A stretch of 64,000 bases of DNA, taken from Candidatus Villigracilis vicinus (lineage in GTDB: Bacteria > Chloroflexota > Anaerolineae > Anaerolineales > Villigracilaceae). Below are positions 46,719 to 56,726 of the stretch, piece after piece (the first letter of the stretch is position 1; every line of letters begins with the position of its first letter). The stretch spans positions 827,560 through 891,559 of the forward strand of contig JADKIL010000003.1 of assembly GCA_016721315.1 (NCBI GenBank). The letters are read 5' to 3'. Both the position numbers and the translations under genes were made by a program. The notes under the pieces were generated by a model, which saw only the letters and a program-made list of their open reading frames with translations, searched no databases and was not told the DNA's origin.

Positions 46719-49700
46719 TTACGGTTTCACTTCGTAGATCGTCGTGTTCTCATTCTGATACACAACGGTCCAGTATTTGCCGTCGTACTCTTCAAATTTC
46801 GAGAGCCCATCCGGCGCGCCGGGGATGACCGGGTAGATGTTGCGTTCCAATTGACCGACGACAATGTATCGGACATCGTACTTCTTGAGGAAGGCAAGCG
46901 CGGCGGGCATGTCGAGCGTGGTGTAGAAGGCGCCGATCTCGTTGACGCGGTCCTGCACTTGTGTGCTGAAGATGCCGCGCTGCTGGCGCTGATGCCAGTT
47001 CCAGCCGACAACGCCGGGCAGACCGGTGTAAATGGTGAAGCGTGTACACCAGCGGTATTCGGTGCAGTTGCCTTCCACGATCACGGGCGAACCTTCAATA
47101 TTGTCCTGCATCCAACGGATGGCGCGGTAATCTTCGCTTAGGTCCATCACCTGACCATCCCAATGTTCAGAATGTGCCATGAATTCCATGCCGTCGAGGG
47201 TGTGCGGCGCAGCGGGATTCAAGCGGTCGCTGATCTTATCGGTGGAGGCGGTTAGGGTGAACATGAAGGCGCAGCCCAACAGAATGTAAAACCCAGCTTG
47301 ATAACTGATGCGCCATGTCGGTCGCCATTGTGAGATGGCAGGCAGCAGCCAGCCAAACGCCGCTGCAGCACTGACAGCGAACATCATCCACGCTTGCAGG
47401 TATAGCTTGAAGATGGTGTTCATGCGTCCGATATCGCCGACCAGGGCAATGAACTCCACCGCAATGGTGATGGTCAGTGCTGTGCCGATCAGGAAGAGCA
47501 CGAAACGTTTTGTATCAGGCAGGTCAGGGCGCAGGATGAGCGTCGCGCTCCAGAATGCCAGCGGAAGCGCGAGGAATCCGATGCTTGCGCCTTCCACCAC
47601 GAAGAACACCAGCAAAGCAATGAACACAGCCAGCAAAATCTCAAAGATGAGCACGTATGGGCGCAGACGGCTTAGGTGTGAGACGGGTGTCGCTGCCATC
47701 CACTCACGGGTTTCCCATACCAGCCAGGCTGTGATAATGAAGAGGAACAAGCCCCACTGGGTAAAGTAGGACGAGAAGGGCGTATGAGTGGCATCCCAGA
47801 ACGAAACTGAGTTATATGCCTGACCGAACCATTGTGAGAACGGCAGGTAAAAGACCGAGCCTAGCAGGTACAACACTGCCGCCGCGCCAATTGCCAGCCC
47901 GGTCTTGCCGACCCAGGCGGGCAGGTTGAAATAATTTTTCCAATCAAAGTAGCGAATAAGGGTATAGGCAGCGGCGATCACAGCCAACAAGTAATACGTG
48001 TAAAGATCCCAGGTATTTGTCGGTTTTAAAGCGCCGATCATCAAGGCGCCGATGCCAAAGGAAGCGATCCATTCCCCGCGGGTTAGTTGTGCGCGTCCGC
48101 GTACGAACGCCAGTGCCCAGGCGATGATGAACAGCGCCAAAGGCATCACCAGCATGTGCGCATGCAAGTCGCTGTATAGGAAAGTGAAGAGCGGGAATTC
48201 AGTGATCTCGTTGCCGGGTCCTGGCGGGATGACACGGCTGGGGAACCAATACCAATCACCGCGCCCAACCGGAAGCAATACGCCTTCCGAAACGATCTTC
48301 CAAAATCCCTGGAACGCCCATATCCAATGTTGGATGAAGCCCGTCTCTGCAGGGACAGTTCCGCCCGGGGCGGCGACCCGTTGAAAGGCATTGAAGATCA
48401 ATTGGATCGTGCCCAAGTTGCCAAGGAAGATGGTCAGCAGCGAACCGGCAAGCCCGGTGATCAATTGCAGGTTACCAGTAGTGATCTGTTCTTCATCTTT
48501 CGAACGATCCACTGCAGAGTAGCCCACGGTAAAGGCACCGAGTGCCACCAGTGCAAACCATGTGGGCAGGATAAAGTTGTAGGCAATGGAAGGCACCACG
48601 CCCAGCAGCTTCACTGGCGTGCCAGCCAGCACAAAACCGTAATAGTAGTAGTTGATGTATCCGCCTGCGAACCACGGGTCGTACGGTGGGAAGCTTGTGC
48701 TCTTCAACACGGCGTTGAAATACGAAAAGTCCATCGGGCGTTCGCCGCCTTTGGCGGGGTGCCACATATCGGGGTTGCCCAGGCGAATCAGCAGGTCGAT
48801 CAGGAAGAAGGTCAGGAAGATGACCTCAGCCAGGACGAAGAAGCGGCGATTGGAATTCCAATCTTCCTTGAACTCATCCTTGCGCTTCATCCACAAGCCG
48901 ACGCCCATCACCGCGATCAAGGCGAATGCCACGCCGATGCTGATACGTGTGTATGGCACGCCTACAGAACCGCCCATCCATGCCAGCCATGCCAGCAAGA
49001 CCAGCCCCACGATCCTGCCGAGGGCATATGCATATTGCCTTAAACCGGGCAATGCCAGGCGTGCAATGGGGTAGGCAAATAAACCAAGTGTAAAGATGAA
49101 TGCGTACCAAAGTAGTACGCCCAGGATCTGATATTTATTTTGCAGCCAGTCATAGTCGAACAACTCAGACCAGGTGCCGCCAGCCCGTTGACTCGCCAAC
49201 TTGGTCTCGGGCAGCATCAATGTTTTGAAGTCGCTGAAATCGGTGGGCGGCAGTGGGACGGCTTTGGTGAGGTCTACGCTGGTGAGGATGGCGCGCAAGC
49301 GAGTCCCGTTGAAATCCGCCGAACGTTTAAAGATGAGCACCTTGGGGTGATCGTAGAATGTAAAAGCTTCTTCGGCACGCTGATCATTGATGACGATCGG
49401 TCCCAGTGTGGGATAGGACTCGAACACAGCCGTAAGCTCAAAACCGAGTTTGCCTTCGTACATTCCCGGTTGGGCATGGCGGTAGCATTCGATGATCTCT
49501 TCGCTGGCAGGGCAGCCGATCAACTCACGGTAGTATGTGGTCGTCAGCGGATAGCGCTCTGGCAGGCGGGTGATCTGCGCGTATTGATGATTGGTAGGAA
49601 TGACGATGTAATCCGCTTTGGTGAGAATGTCGAGGTAGCGGTTTAACTTGGCTTCATCTTCCGCCCAATACACTTGCAGGACGAGGTCGTCATTGCTGTA

Positions 49701-51635
49701 CATGCCGCCAAAGGGATCGTATCCGTCAATACGGAAGGGCAAGCCCCAGTCGTAATCTGTTTCATTAACGACGGCAGAGCCTTCAAGGAAGAGGGTTTGC
49801 CCAAGGGTTTCGATGGTTAGGACATACGGAGTGTTCTTCGATAGTGGAATGACTTTGTCGAAGGTGAATGTCAATGGCACGCCGCGCGGATCCGTTGTCT
49901 GCGTAGTGTTCAGCATGGTGGTGGCACGACCAAGCACCACGTCCGGTGCTGCGGCGGAGGCGAGAGTTAACACAACGGGAGCGGGCTGCCCGGCTTCGTC
50001 GCGGGCGTATCCGAATGTGATCTCGGTCAATCCCCCGGCATGCACGGGGATGAACGAGATGGGGTAGGGCGTCCCTGCGTTGATCGGCATATCTGCCGGG
50101 ATCGCGACGGGTTGGTTGTACCTGCCATCATCCGTATCCATGGCGAGATTCACTGGAGACGGCACGTTCTGAAACATCCAACGCGAAGCTGCCATGCGGG
50201 TTTCATCACGCAGGTAAATGCTTTGGAAGGCGAATGCCCAGATGGCGGTTAACGTGAGGACGGTGGTACCGAGGATGAAAGCGACGATGGATAATGGGCG
50301 ATAGACGATGGTCTGCGGTCTATCGTCTATCGTCTTTTTGATTTTTGGTAATTCAAAGACGAACCATGCCGCCATCATCGCCAATAACGGATAGATGGGT
50401 AGTTGATAACGCATGGTGGGGTTGAATTGCATCGATTGCCAGCCGAAGTAGAACAACGTCCAACCCCAGAGCATGAGGTGGCGGTGCTCGCCTTTGAGGA
50501 TGCGCCAGCCCATGAACAGAAAGCCTGCCCATGCCAGAATGCCCAGCGGAAGCCCAAGCCCCCACACGGTGAGGTTTTCAAAGGAATATAGATGGGTACG
50601 GCGCGCCCATTGCAAGTTCCACGGCAGGTCGGCTTTGCCAGTGGCTTGCAGACGCTGTTCTGAAATGCCCTGTATCCATTGCTTGCTGATCATTACCCCG
50701 TCAAAGGCATAGGGTTGGAAGATGCGGAAGGAGATGATGGTGGCCAGTCCGCCTGCGACCAGAAATGTAATGACCTGGGTCCAGTAGCTGGCGTCCAGTT
50801 TCTTTTGGCGGTCAACGATCAGCCAGCGTACGAAAAAAGCGAAAGGCAGAACGATCGCCATTGCCGCTGCGTTGATCTTGGATGCCATACCCATACCGAG
50901 TGCTAAGCCAAAACCAATGGACAGGTAGAGGAGCGGATGTTTTAAGATATCGATGCTGAATGCCGGTTGAGGAACATTTTTTTCTTCCCGGCTATCTTCC
51001 TGTCCTTCTGCGTTTGCTGTTTCAGTTTCAACTTCATCTTTGCGCCATTCCAATATTCCTGCTGCAAAAACCAGTGCAAGGAACATGAACATATTCACAA
51101 AAAGGTCGGAGGTGAAAAAATGCGATTGCTGGATCTGCATCACCGCCAGCGATGAGAACGCAGCGGCAAGGACGCCCACCTTGCGCCCATATAAACGGGA
51201 GACAAGTAGATATAAGAAGAAGATGGCGAATAAGTCTGCCAGTGCCGACATTTGCCGCGCAAAGTATTTGGACGCGCCGAGGTTATCGTTGTTCGTCGCT
51301 TCCATCAGGATGCGCGTCACCGTCATGGGCAGGTTGCCGTATACGAAGAAACCAAATCCGCGGTTATAGGGGTTGAGTGTGGACGTGGCGCTGTTGAAAT
51401 ACTCGCCGATGCCAATCCATTCCCGGTTTTCCGGAGGACAGGCATCCACCGGAATCGCCGGGTCGTTACAGCTTTTTGCGCGCAGGTTATCCAGCACGCC
51501 CGTCAGGAATAATTCATCCGGGTGTTGGTGGTAGCCTTCGCCCCATTCCACGCCGCCGAGTCTTAAGTAGCCTGCCATAAGCAGGATGAGAACGAACAGG
51601 ATATCGTACAGCCACCAGTGTTTTTCGTTGGTCAT
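46719..51635 (-). CDS. Giant GT39-like / DUF2298 fusion membrane protein
   Basis: About 1638 residues from ATG 51635 (MTNEKHWWLYD); an in-frame ATG at 51722 would add 29 unlikely residues. The N-terminal half is a GT39-like mannosyltransferase-type domain: 'HQHPDELFLTGVLDNL' with the acidic loop near 40-55, 'ASKYFARQMSALADLFAIFFLYL' and a C-terminal periplasmic beta region ('FDKVIPLSKNTPYVLTIETLG'). The second half is DUF2298: 'WFAGGYINYYYYGFVLAGTPVKLLGV', 'EFPLFTFLYSDLHAHMLVMPL', 'YLQAWMMFAVSAAAAFGW'. It probably transfers sugar from a lipid carrier on the outer face of the membrane. It belongs to the surface glycan locus. Confidence 0.85.
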   Translation of the reverse strand: MTNEKHWWLYDILFVLILLMAGYLRLGGVEWGEGYHQHPDELFLTGVLDNLRAKSCNDPAIPVDACPPENREWIGIGEYFNSATSTLNPYNRGFGFFVYGNLPMTVTRILMEATNNDNLGASKYFARQMSALADLFAIFFLYLLVSRLYGRKVGVLAAAFSSLAVMQIQQSHFFTSDLFVNMFMFLALVFAAGILEWRKDEVETETANAEGQEDSREEKNVPQPAFSIDILKHPLLYLSIGFGLALGMGMASKINAAAMAIVLPFAFFVRWLIVDRQKKLDASYWTQVITFLVAGGLATIISFRIFQPYAFDGVMISKQWIQGISEQRLQATGKADLPWNLQWARRTHLYSFENLTVWGLGLPLGILAWAGFLFMGWRILKGEHRHLMLWGWTLFYFGWQSMQFNPTMRYQLPIYPLLAMMAAWFVFELPKIKKTIDDRPQTIVYRPLSIVAFILGTTVLTLTAIWAFAFQSIYLRDETRMAASRWMFQNVPSPVNLAMDTDDGRYNQPVAIPADMPINAGTPYPISFIPVHAGGLTEITFGYARDEAGQPAPVVLTLASAAAPDVVLGRATTMLNTTQTTDPRGVPLTFTFDKVIPLSKNTPYVLTIETLGQTLFLEGSAVVNETDYDWGLPFRIDGYDPFGGMYSNDDLVLQVYWAEDEAKLNRYLDILTKADYIVIPTNHQYAQITRLPERYPLTTTYYRELIGCPASEEIIECYRHAQPGMYEGKLGFELTAVFESYPTLGPIVINDQRAEEAFTFYDHPKVLIFKRSADFNGTRLRAILTSVDLTKAVPLPPTDFSDFKTLMLPETKLASQRAGGTWSELFDYDWLQNKYQILGVLLWYAFIFTLGLFAYPIARLALPGLRQYAYALGRIVGLVLLAWLAWMGGSVGVPYTRISIGVAFALIAVMGVGLWMKRKDEFKEDWNSNRRFFVLAEVIFLTFFLIDLLIRLGNPDMWHPAKGGERPMDFSYFNAVLKSTSFPPYDPWFAGGYINYYYYGFVLAGTPVKLLGVVPSIAYNFILPTWFALVALGAFTVGYSAVDRSKDEEQITTGNLQLITGLAGSLLTIFLGNLGTIQLIFNAFQRVAAPGGTVPAETGFIQHWIWAFQGFWKIVSEGVLLPVGRGDWYWFPSRVIPPGPGNEITEFPLFTFLYSDLHAHMLVMPLALFIIAWALAFVRGRAQLTRGEWIASFGIGALMIGALKPTNTWDLYTYYLLAVIAAAYTLIRYFDWKNYFNLPAWVGKTGLAIGAAAVLYLLGSVFYLPFSQWFGQAYNSVSFWDATHTPFSSYFTQWGLFLFIITAWLVWETREWMAATPVSHLSRLRPYVLIFEILLAVFIALLVFFVVEGASIGFLALPLAFWSATLILRPDLPDTKRFVLFLIGTALTITIAVEFIALVGDIGRMNTIFKLYLQAWMMFAVSAAAAFGWLLPAISQWRPTWRISYQAGFYILLGCAFMFTLTASTDKISDRLNPAAPHTLDGMEFMAHSEHWDGQVMDLSEDYRAIRWMQDNIEGSPVIVEGNCTEYRWCTRFTIYTGLPGVVGWNWHQRQQRGIFSTQVQDRVNEIGAFYTTLDMPAALAFLKKYDVRYIVVGQLERNIYPVIPGAPDGLSKFEEYDGKYWTVVYQNENTTIYEVKP

Positions 51636-51738
51636 AATGTTTATTGGGTCGAATAAATGCGGCGGGTTTAACCAGCCAAATGGTTTTGGGAACGTTGCAG
51701 GCTGGTTATCACGCCTGTGCATAGCAAGGATAAGAACA

Positions 51739-53967
51739 TCATGGCTTCACCAAAAAGATAAAGAAATCCTTGTTGGGAACCGCTGAAGTATAGCGGGTGA
51801 TTTCACCCTGCGGGTAGAGTTCCTTAAGAATTCTCTCAGTTTCCGTGTCTGTATTCCAATAAATGAACATCTTGGGCGCCGGGTACGCCAGACTTTCCGA
51901 CAAATGATCCTGCCACAGAGCAAAGTCGCGGTCGGGGATGCCCGCCCAAACGCCTGGCAGACGTGTATCCACCCAGTATGGGAACGGTACGATCCATATA
52001 CGATCGGTCTGCCCGTAATCTGTGCGGAAGTCGCTGATGACCCTGCCCATTTCGGAGGTGTTCCAGGCTGCTTCGGCATACTTGGCTTCGAATTTATTGA
52101 AGACAATATCGTAATTGGAGTATGCAACGCCGGAAAACAAGACTGCTACAAGTCCGTATGCAATGACCTGCCGTTTCATCCCGGACCCGAAACTGGACAC
52201 CAGACCATCCAGCGCCAGCGCCGCGATCAGGATCACCGTCACCGATGCGCCGCCGGCACGGTTCAATGCCGGGTTTTCAACGGGGTATGCCAGCGAGAGC
52301 ACCGAAGGCATGATCAACACAGGAATGGAAGATAAAAGGGTTAGATCGCGCCAGTCACGCTGACGGATATAGCGGGTGATCAGGAATGCCACACCCAACA
52401 GGAACAACACGGCGGTGAACATATCCAACGCGGGTCGGTTTTGCACAGAGTGAACCCAGATGACGCCATCATCCCAATTGAACATCAGTAAGCCTTTGTA
52501 CAAATTGGAAAGGAAGATCTGCCAGGCAGGTCCCGGCAGAGGATTCTCGATGCTGCTCAGGCGTGAGAGTGCGCGATACCCGAACAGGTCGGGGCGTTCG
52601 AGCGAATAGCGCATCAGCGGCGAGAACACGAACAGGGAAACGATCACGATCAAGAGGAACCACCATATGGCTTGCAGGCGGTTCTCTTTTGAATTCGTAT
52701 GCAGGAGATAGATGAGGAAGATCATCCCTACAAAAATGGGCATCATCCTGAAGGGACTGTATCCGTGCAGACCCAGCCCGAGAAAGAACCCAGACAGGAG
52801 AATGTCATTGCGGTTGTGGGTACGCATGCCGCGCGTCAGGAAAAGAAGCGTGGGGGCAACAAAAAGCGGGTACAGCGGAAAGCGTAATCCGACCCGGGAA
52901 ATGATATTGGGCCAGCTCGCCACGCCAAATAAGAAGAGTGCAAAAAGCGCCACACGTTCGTTACCATATTCCTTGCCCAGCATATACACAAAAGGCAGGG
53001 TCAGGATCCCCAACAGGACTGTTCCCAGTTTTAAACTAAAGAAGGAGAAGCCCGTTCCAAAAACGTTTAAGACCAGCAGGGTCCAATACATCTGAAGGGC
53101 TTCACGCCCGGTATTGCGCTCGAAGAAGATGTAGGGACTGCCTGTGGTGATCTCATAAACATCCAGGATCTTTTCGGCATGGTCGCTGAACGGTTCACTT
53201 GGCACCATATCCAATTGATACATGCGGTAGAAAACTGCCAACCCGAACACCAGCAGGACAAGCGCCTTCCACTCCCATTTTTTTCGGAATTCAACCAAAT
53301 TCGGAACGGCTATGACCATGCCATTCCATTCCCACTTTTGTTCAATTACTTCAAAGTTAACCTTTGCTTTTGGTTCCTCTAGCTTTTGGGTCTTCAACCA
53401 AAAGCTATACATGAGCAGTGCCACGGAGAGCAGCCACAAGGTCACGTTGGTTGGGGTGAACATGCCGTTCGAAAGTTTCCATCCACCAAGCTCGCCGTTC
53501 CCAAAGTCGATAAAAGCCACTATTGCAAGGATCACAGCCAACGCCAGCGGAAGCAGGCGGATCGACAAGGGATCCATGCGTTGCCAGAGTGCGGGCATGG
53601 CTGGTAGGTGCCATTCGTCTGTGCGATACGACCAGACGGCGATGCCAATGGCTGCGGCGTAAAAAACAAGCGAGATCATCCCCAGCCGCAAAGGCGGTTC
53701 TACCAGCGCTTGTCCGATCAGCGCAAGCAGAAATGCCAGCACTGCCCGCCAGGGAAATGTGCTGGCGCGCAACGGCTCGACCGACTCAGCAAGGAGGACG
53801 GGTTTATGCGCTTCCTCTGCCAGTGACTGGTTCAGTTCTTCGCGGCGGCGGGCGTCCCATGCCGAGCGGATGAAATTAAAGAAAGAAGCCCAGTCTTTGG
53901 TGACTGATTTATAAAGGTCGAGGACGGTGGGTTCTTTTTCAGGTACGTGATTCGGATCTTGTTCCAT
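51739..53967 (-). CDS. GT39-family (GT-C) glycosyltransferase
   Basis: A 742-residue protein: a soluble N-terminal part (about 1-65), then at least ten helices. The GT-C acidic motif is in 'VPSEPFSDHAEKILDVYEI' near 280, followed by 'YIFFERNTGREALQMYW'. Further typical parts are 'KLGTVLLGILTLPFVYMLGKEYG' and 'GLGLHGYSPFRMMPIFVG'. The C-terminal soluble part has 'DRIWIVPFPYWVDTRLPGVWAG'. This fits an ArnT/PMT-like lipid-linked sugar transferase. It ends 16 bases or so before the fused GT39-DUF2298 gene and is likely in the same operon. Confidence 0.85.
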   Translation of the reverse strand: MEQDPNHVPEKEPTVLDLYKSVTKDWASFFNFIRSAWDARRREELNQSLAEEAHKPVLLAESVEPLRASTFPWRAVLAFLLALIGQALVEPPLRLGMISLVFYAAAIGIAVWSYRTDEWHLPAMPALWQRMDPLSIRLLPLALAVILAIVAFIDFGNGELGGWKLSNGMFTPTNVTLWLLSVALLMYSFWLKTQKLEEPKAKVNFEVIEQKWEWNGMVIAVPNLVEFRKKWEWKALVLLVFGLAVFYRMYQLDMVPSEPFSDHAEKILDVYEITTGSPYIFFERNTGREALQMYWTLLVLNVFGTGFSFFSLKLGTVLLGILTLPFVYMLGKEYGNERVALFALFLFGVASWPNIISRVGLRFPLYPLFVAPTLLFLTRGMRTHNRNDILLSGFFLGLGLHGYSPFRMMPIFVGMIFLIYLLHTNSKENRLQAIWWFLLIVIVSLFVFSPLMRYSLERPDLFGYRALSRLSSIENPLPGPAWQIFLSNLYKGLLMFNWDDGVIWVHSVQNRPALDMFTAVLFLLGVAFLITRYIRQRDWRDLTLLSSIPVLIMPSVLSLAYPVENPALNRAGGASVTVILIAALALDGLVSSFGSGMKRQVIAYGLVAVLFSGVAYSNYDIVFNKFEAKYAEAAWNTSEMGRVISDFRTDYGQTDRIWIVPFPYWVDTRLPGVWAGIPDRDFALWQDHLSESLAYPAPKMFIYWNTDTETERILKELYPQGEITRYTSAVPNKDFFIFLVKP

Positions 53968-53993
53968 TGGCGTCTCATTTGAGGAGTTATAAA

Positions 53994-54028
53994 TTACGGA
54001 TTACGCCATAACCGAACGTAATCCGTAA
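53994..54028. repeat. Inverted repeat (TTACGGATTACG type)
   Basis: TTACGGATTACG (53994-54005) and its exact complement (54017-54028) are separated by 11 bases. It lies between the GT39 gene and the methyltransferase gene. Similar ATTACG palindromes occur at 15790 and 59732. Confidence 0.6.
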
Positions 54029-54051
54029 AATCGATTCTATACCATTTTTGA

Positions 54052-54765
54052 TTATTTTTTTCTTGCAATCACTAGAATACTTTCCCCCCAGCGCATCGGC
54101 AGAAAGACCACCCCGGTAATGGCTTGCAGCCCGCCGAGCGAGCCGAAGACCAGCTTTTGGATCTGCTTCGGCACAAAGCGGATGTAGGGCACATCCCAAA
54201 AGCCGTCTGAGAAGATACGGATAAACTCAAACCCCGCGCCCTCGATCAACTTTAACCATTCTTCTGGCGGCTTCAACGAAATATGGGTCGGGTCTTGATA
54301 CCCGATCCAGCGGTCGCCTTTCCAGGGCTTGAGCAGGGAACCCAAATTGGGTGTGGCAAGGATCAAGATACCGTCTTTCTCGATCACGCGCCCCAGCTCG
54401 CTAATGGCTCGCGCCGGGTCAGGCAGATGTTCAACAATGTGTTTGATGATGACCACGTTGAATGCTCCGTCTTTATAGGGCAACTCCTGTGCAGATGCTG
54501 TTTGCAAGGACGCAGCTTCGGAAAATTCTTTGGAGCGGTTGACCGCCCAGTGATTCAAATCCATGCCGTACGCTTCGAACGAAGCTGAGAGCTGCCCCAC
54601 CAAATGCCCCATGCCGGATCCCACCTCAAGCAGACGCGCTCCGCGCCGCCCGTGGCGCTTTGCCAGCATGGCAAAGAATCGGTTGGACCACCAATACATG
54701 CTGTATTTGGCGAAGGTGATATTGGCATAGGTGTGGGTGGAGAAATACTTTTCGTCGAAGGGCAT
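54052..54765 (-). CDS. Class I SAM-dependent methyltransferase
   Basis: A 237-residue methyltransferase. Motif I is 'RGARLLEVGSGMGHLVGQL' near 40-58; later 'YGMDLNHWAVNRSKEF' (acidic ribose ligand), 'LPYKDGAFNVVIIKHIVEHLPDPARAISELGRVIEKDGILILATPN' near 95-140. The C-terminus contains a hydrophobic stretch. The type is that of SAM methyltransferases in polysaccharide loci (Methyltransf_11/23). Acceptor unknown. It starts three bases after the next methyltransferase gene. Confidence 0.88.
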   Translation of the reverse strand: MPFDEKYFSTHTYANITFAKYSMYWWSNRFFAMLAKRHGRRGARLLEVGSGMGHLVGQLSASFEAYGMDLNHWAVNRSKEFSEAASLQTASAQELPYKDGAFNVVIIKHIVEHLPDPARAISELGRVIEKDGILILATPNLGSLLKPWKGDRWIGYQDPTHISLKPPEEWLKLIEGAGFEFIRIFSDGFWDVPYIRFVPKQIQKLVFGSLGGLQAITGVVFLPMRWGESILVIARKK

Positions 54766-54768
54766 TCG

Positions 54769-55569
54769 TTATTTCTTTCTGGCAATATAAAAGGTGAAGG
54801 TGCCATCCTCCACCGGTTCCGGCGAGGCATATTTTTTTACATAGGCTTCTGTAGGAGCAAGATTCCACTTGGTCGGAGAGATGATCCATTTCCCGGTCAG
54901 CGCTTTGGCGACCACAGACGGCAAACCAAAGTAGTGACCCCATTCTAACACCCGCATCGAAGCGGGCGAGAAGTAGTGCCACCAGCGCTCGAGTGTGAAA
55001 CCGGCTTCGTTCAGGCGCTTTTCCCACACATCCGGTTCATCCGCATGGTGGACGCGCGAGATCTTGCGGAACCAGTTCTCGTAGGGCTTGCCGAAAACTT
55101 TTGTTAGCGAAAGGGCAGAGAAATAGCGTGTGTTCGGAACGCAAAAATAGAAAGGTGCGCCAGGCTTGAGCACGCGGGCAGTCTCTTTCAGGACCGCATC
55201 AATATGCGGGATGTGCTCAAGCACCGAGTTGCTGAGTCCGCTGGCGAAGTGGTTTGAAGGAAAAGGCGTTTGTGACCCGTCTGCTTCCACGAGGGAGTGA
55301 TAAGCGTCGTATTTCTTCGCCTCTTTCATTGAGAAGCGCCACGGGTCGAGCCCTACATCCAGCTTGCGGTCGAAGGTCAGCGAGGCGAAGTGACCGTCGC
55401 CGCAGCCTACGTCATAAACGGGGGAAGGCATGGGCAGGTCTTGATAATAGGACGATTCGATCGCCCGTAAAAAACCACGGAAGTAGGGCAGTGAACTGAT
55501 CTGAAGGAAGAGAAAGTCCTTTTGATTTTCGATTGATATAGTGTCCGAAGGGTCTGTCCGATTTTTCAC
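54769..55569 (-). CDS. Class I SAM-dependent methyltransferase
   Basis: A 266-residue methyltransferase, only distantly similar to its neighbour. Motif I is 'SPVYDVGCGDGHFASLTF' near 49-66, then 'DVGLDPWRFSMKEAKKYDAY', 'TPFPSNHFASGLSNSVLEHIPHIDAVLKETARVLKPGAPFYFCVPN'. The last 100 residues are a variable substrate-binding part with Trp-rich 'FTLERWWHYFSPASMRVLEWGHYFG'. Its start overlaps the stop of the GT4 gene by ATGA, so both are coupled. A sugar- or lipid-modifying role is inferred from the locus. Confidence 0.88.
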   Translation of the reverse strand: MKNRTDPSDTISIENQKDFLFLQISSLPYFRGFLRAIESSYYQDLPMPSPVYDVGCGDGHFASLTFDRKLDVGLDPWRFSMKEAKKYDAYHSLVEADGSQTPFPSNHFASGLSNSVLEHIPHIDAVLKETARVLKPGAPFYFCVPNTRYFSALSLTKVFGKPYENWFRKISRVHHADEPDVWEKRLNEAGFTLERWWHYFSPASMRVLEWGHYFGLPSVVAKALTGKWIISPTKWNLAPTEAYVKKYASPEPVEDGTFTFYIARKK

Positions 55570-56726
55570 TTTTTCCTCGCAAGTTTGGTGAAAAGTTTTT
55601 CATATTCCTGTGCGATCGAGTCGGGATCGTAGGCGGTCTTGATGGCGGGAACATCGCCGTGGTATTTTTCCTTATGGTCTAATACCTCGAGGATGGCGTT
55701 TGCGAGGCTTTCTGAGCTGCCGATCTCAGAGACGACGCCCATATTGTGCATTTGCACCGGTCGGCGCACACCTGGCAGTGCAGATGGAACACTGGGGACT
55801 CCGTTCATCATCGCTTCGATCTGGACCAGCCCAAAGGCTTCGGTGGAATTGAGCGACGGCACGGTGATGACATCCAGATTTGGATAGAACGCCGCCATTT
55901 GAACGGGGTCGAGGTTACCGAGGAATTTCCAATGTCCTTGAATTTCATATTCGTGGATGCGCGGCATGAGCCGGTTTGAGTAGGCTTGTTCGCCCATCAC
56001 ATTCTGATATGTCCCCGCGAACAGCACTTGCGCATGCGGGTACTTCGCCAGGATGGCGGGCATTGCATCCAGCAGGACTTCGACACCTTTTTCTGAAGCA
56101 AAGCGTGCCGCCATGCCAATGACCGGCTTTCTTTCTGCCGTGTGCTGATTTTCAGCAAAAGCAGAGACAGCCCCAGGGAGCGGATCGGGCATCTCAACGG
56201 GCGGCAGGATCGGGGTTAGTTTGGAGGCGTAGCGTGAGAGGAAGGGGGAATGGTCGGCGTAATCCTGAGTATAGGTTACGATGTGATTCGCCAGCATCCC
56301 AGCCATGTTGTTCTGAAAGTCCAGGACCGTGTTTACCAGACGATTGAAGAGTCCTTGCGGAAGTTGCACATCGCAATGATAAGTGAGGACGGCGGGTTTG
56401 CCGAATAGACGCGCACGCAGAGCCACACCGGGGGCATCGAATTGAGGCAGGTGCATTTGCACAACATCATGTTCCCATGCCAGTTTGGTGGCAACCCAAC
56501 CGAACGTGGGGGCGATCACACCTTTGCTTACACGCGCCAGCACTGGCACGCGGATGATCCTGACTCCATCCATGCTTTCTTCCAAAGGCAGGGATGGGTC
56601 AAAGTGTGTGGTCATCACCGTCACTTCGTGCCCGCGTTTGGCGAAGGCACGCGCGAGGCGTTCGGCATAAATGGTGAGCCCGGAGGTGTGCGGGCGGTAG
56701 TACGTGAGGACGGTGAGTATCTTCAT
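55566..56726 (-). CDS. GT4-family glycosyltransferase
   Basis: A 386-residue GT-B glycosyltransferase. The N-terminal 'KILTVLTYYRPHTSGLTIYAERLARAFAKRGHEVTVMT' has the G-rich acceptor loop. The C-terminal domain starts 'PVIGMAARFASEKGVEVLLDAMPAI' near 200, has 'WKFLGNLDPVQMAAFYPNLDVITVPSLNSTEAFGLVQIEAMMNGVPSV' with the E-x7-E motif near 285-325. It transfers a sugar from a nucleotide donor, with retention, to a membrane-linked glycan on the cytoplasmic face. Both its ends overlap neighbouring genes by ATGA. Confidence 0.92.
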   Translation of the reverse strand: MKILTVLTYYRPHTSGLTIYAERLARAFAKRGHEVTVMTTHFDPSLPLEESMDGVRIIRVPVLARVSKGVIAPTFGWVATKLAWEHDVVQMHLPQFDAPGVALRARLFGKPAVLTYHCDVQLPQGLFNRLVNTVLDFQNNMAGMLANHIVTYTQDYADHSPFLSRYASKLTPILPPVEMPDPLPGAVSAFAENQHTAERKPVIGMAARFASEKGVEVLLDAMPAILAKYPHAQVLFAGTYQNVMGEQAYSNRLMPRIHEYEIQGHWKFLGNLDPVQMAAFYPNLDVITVPSLNSTEAFGLVQIEAMMNGVPSVPSALPGVRRPVQMHNMGVVSEIGSSESLANAILEVLDHKEKYHGDVPAIKTAYDPDSIAQEYEKLFTKLARKK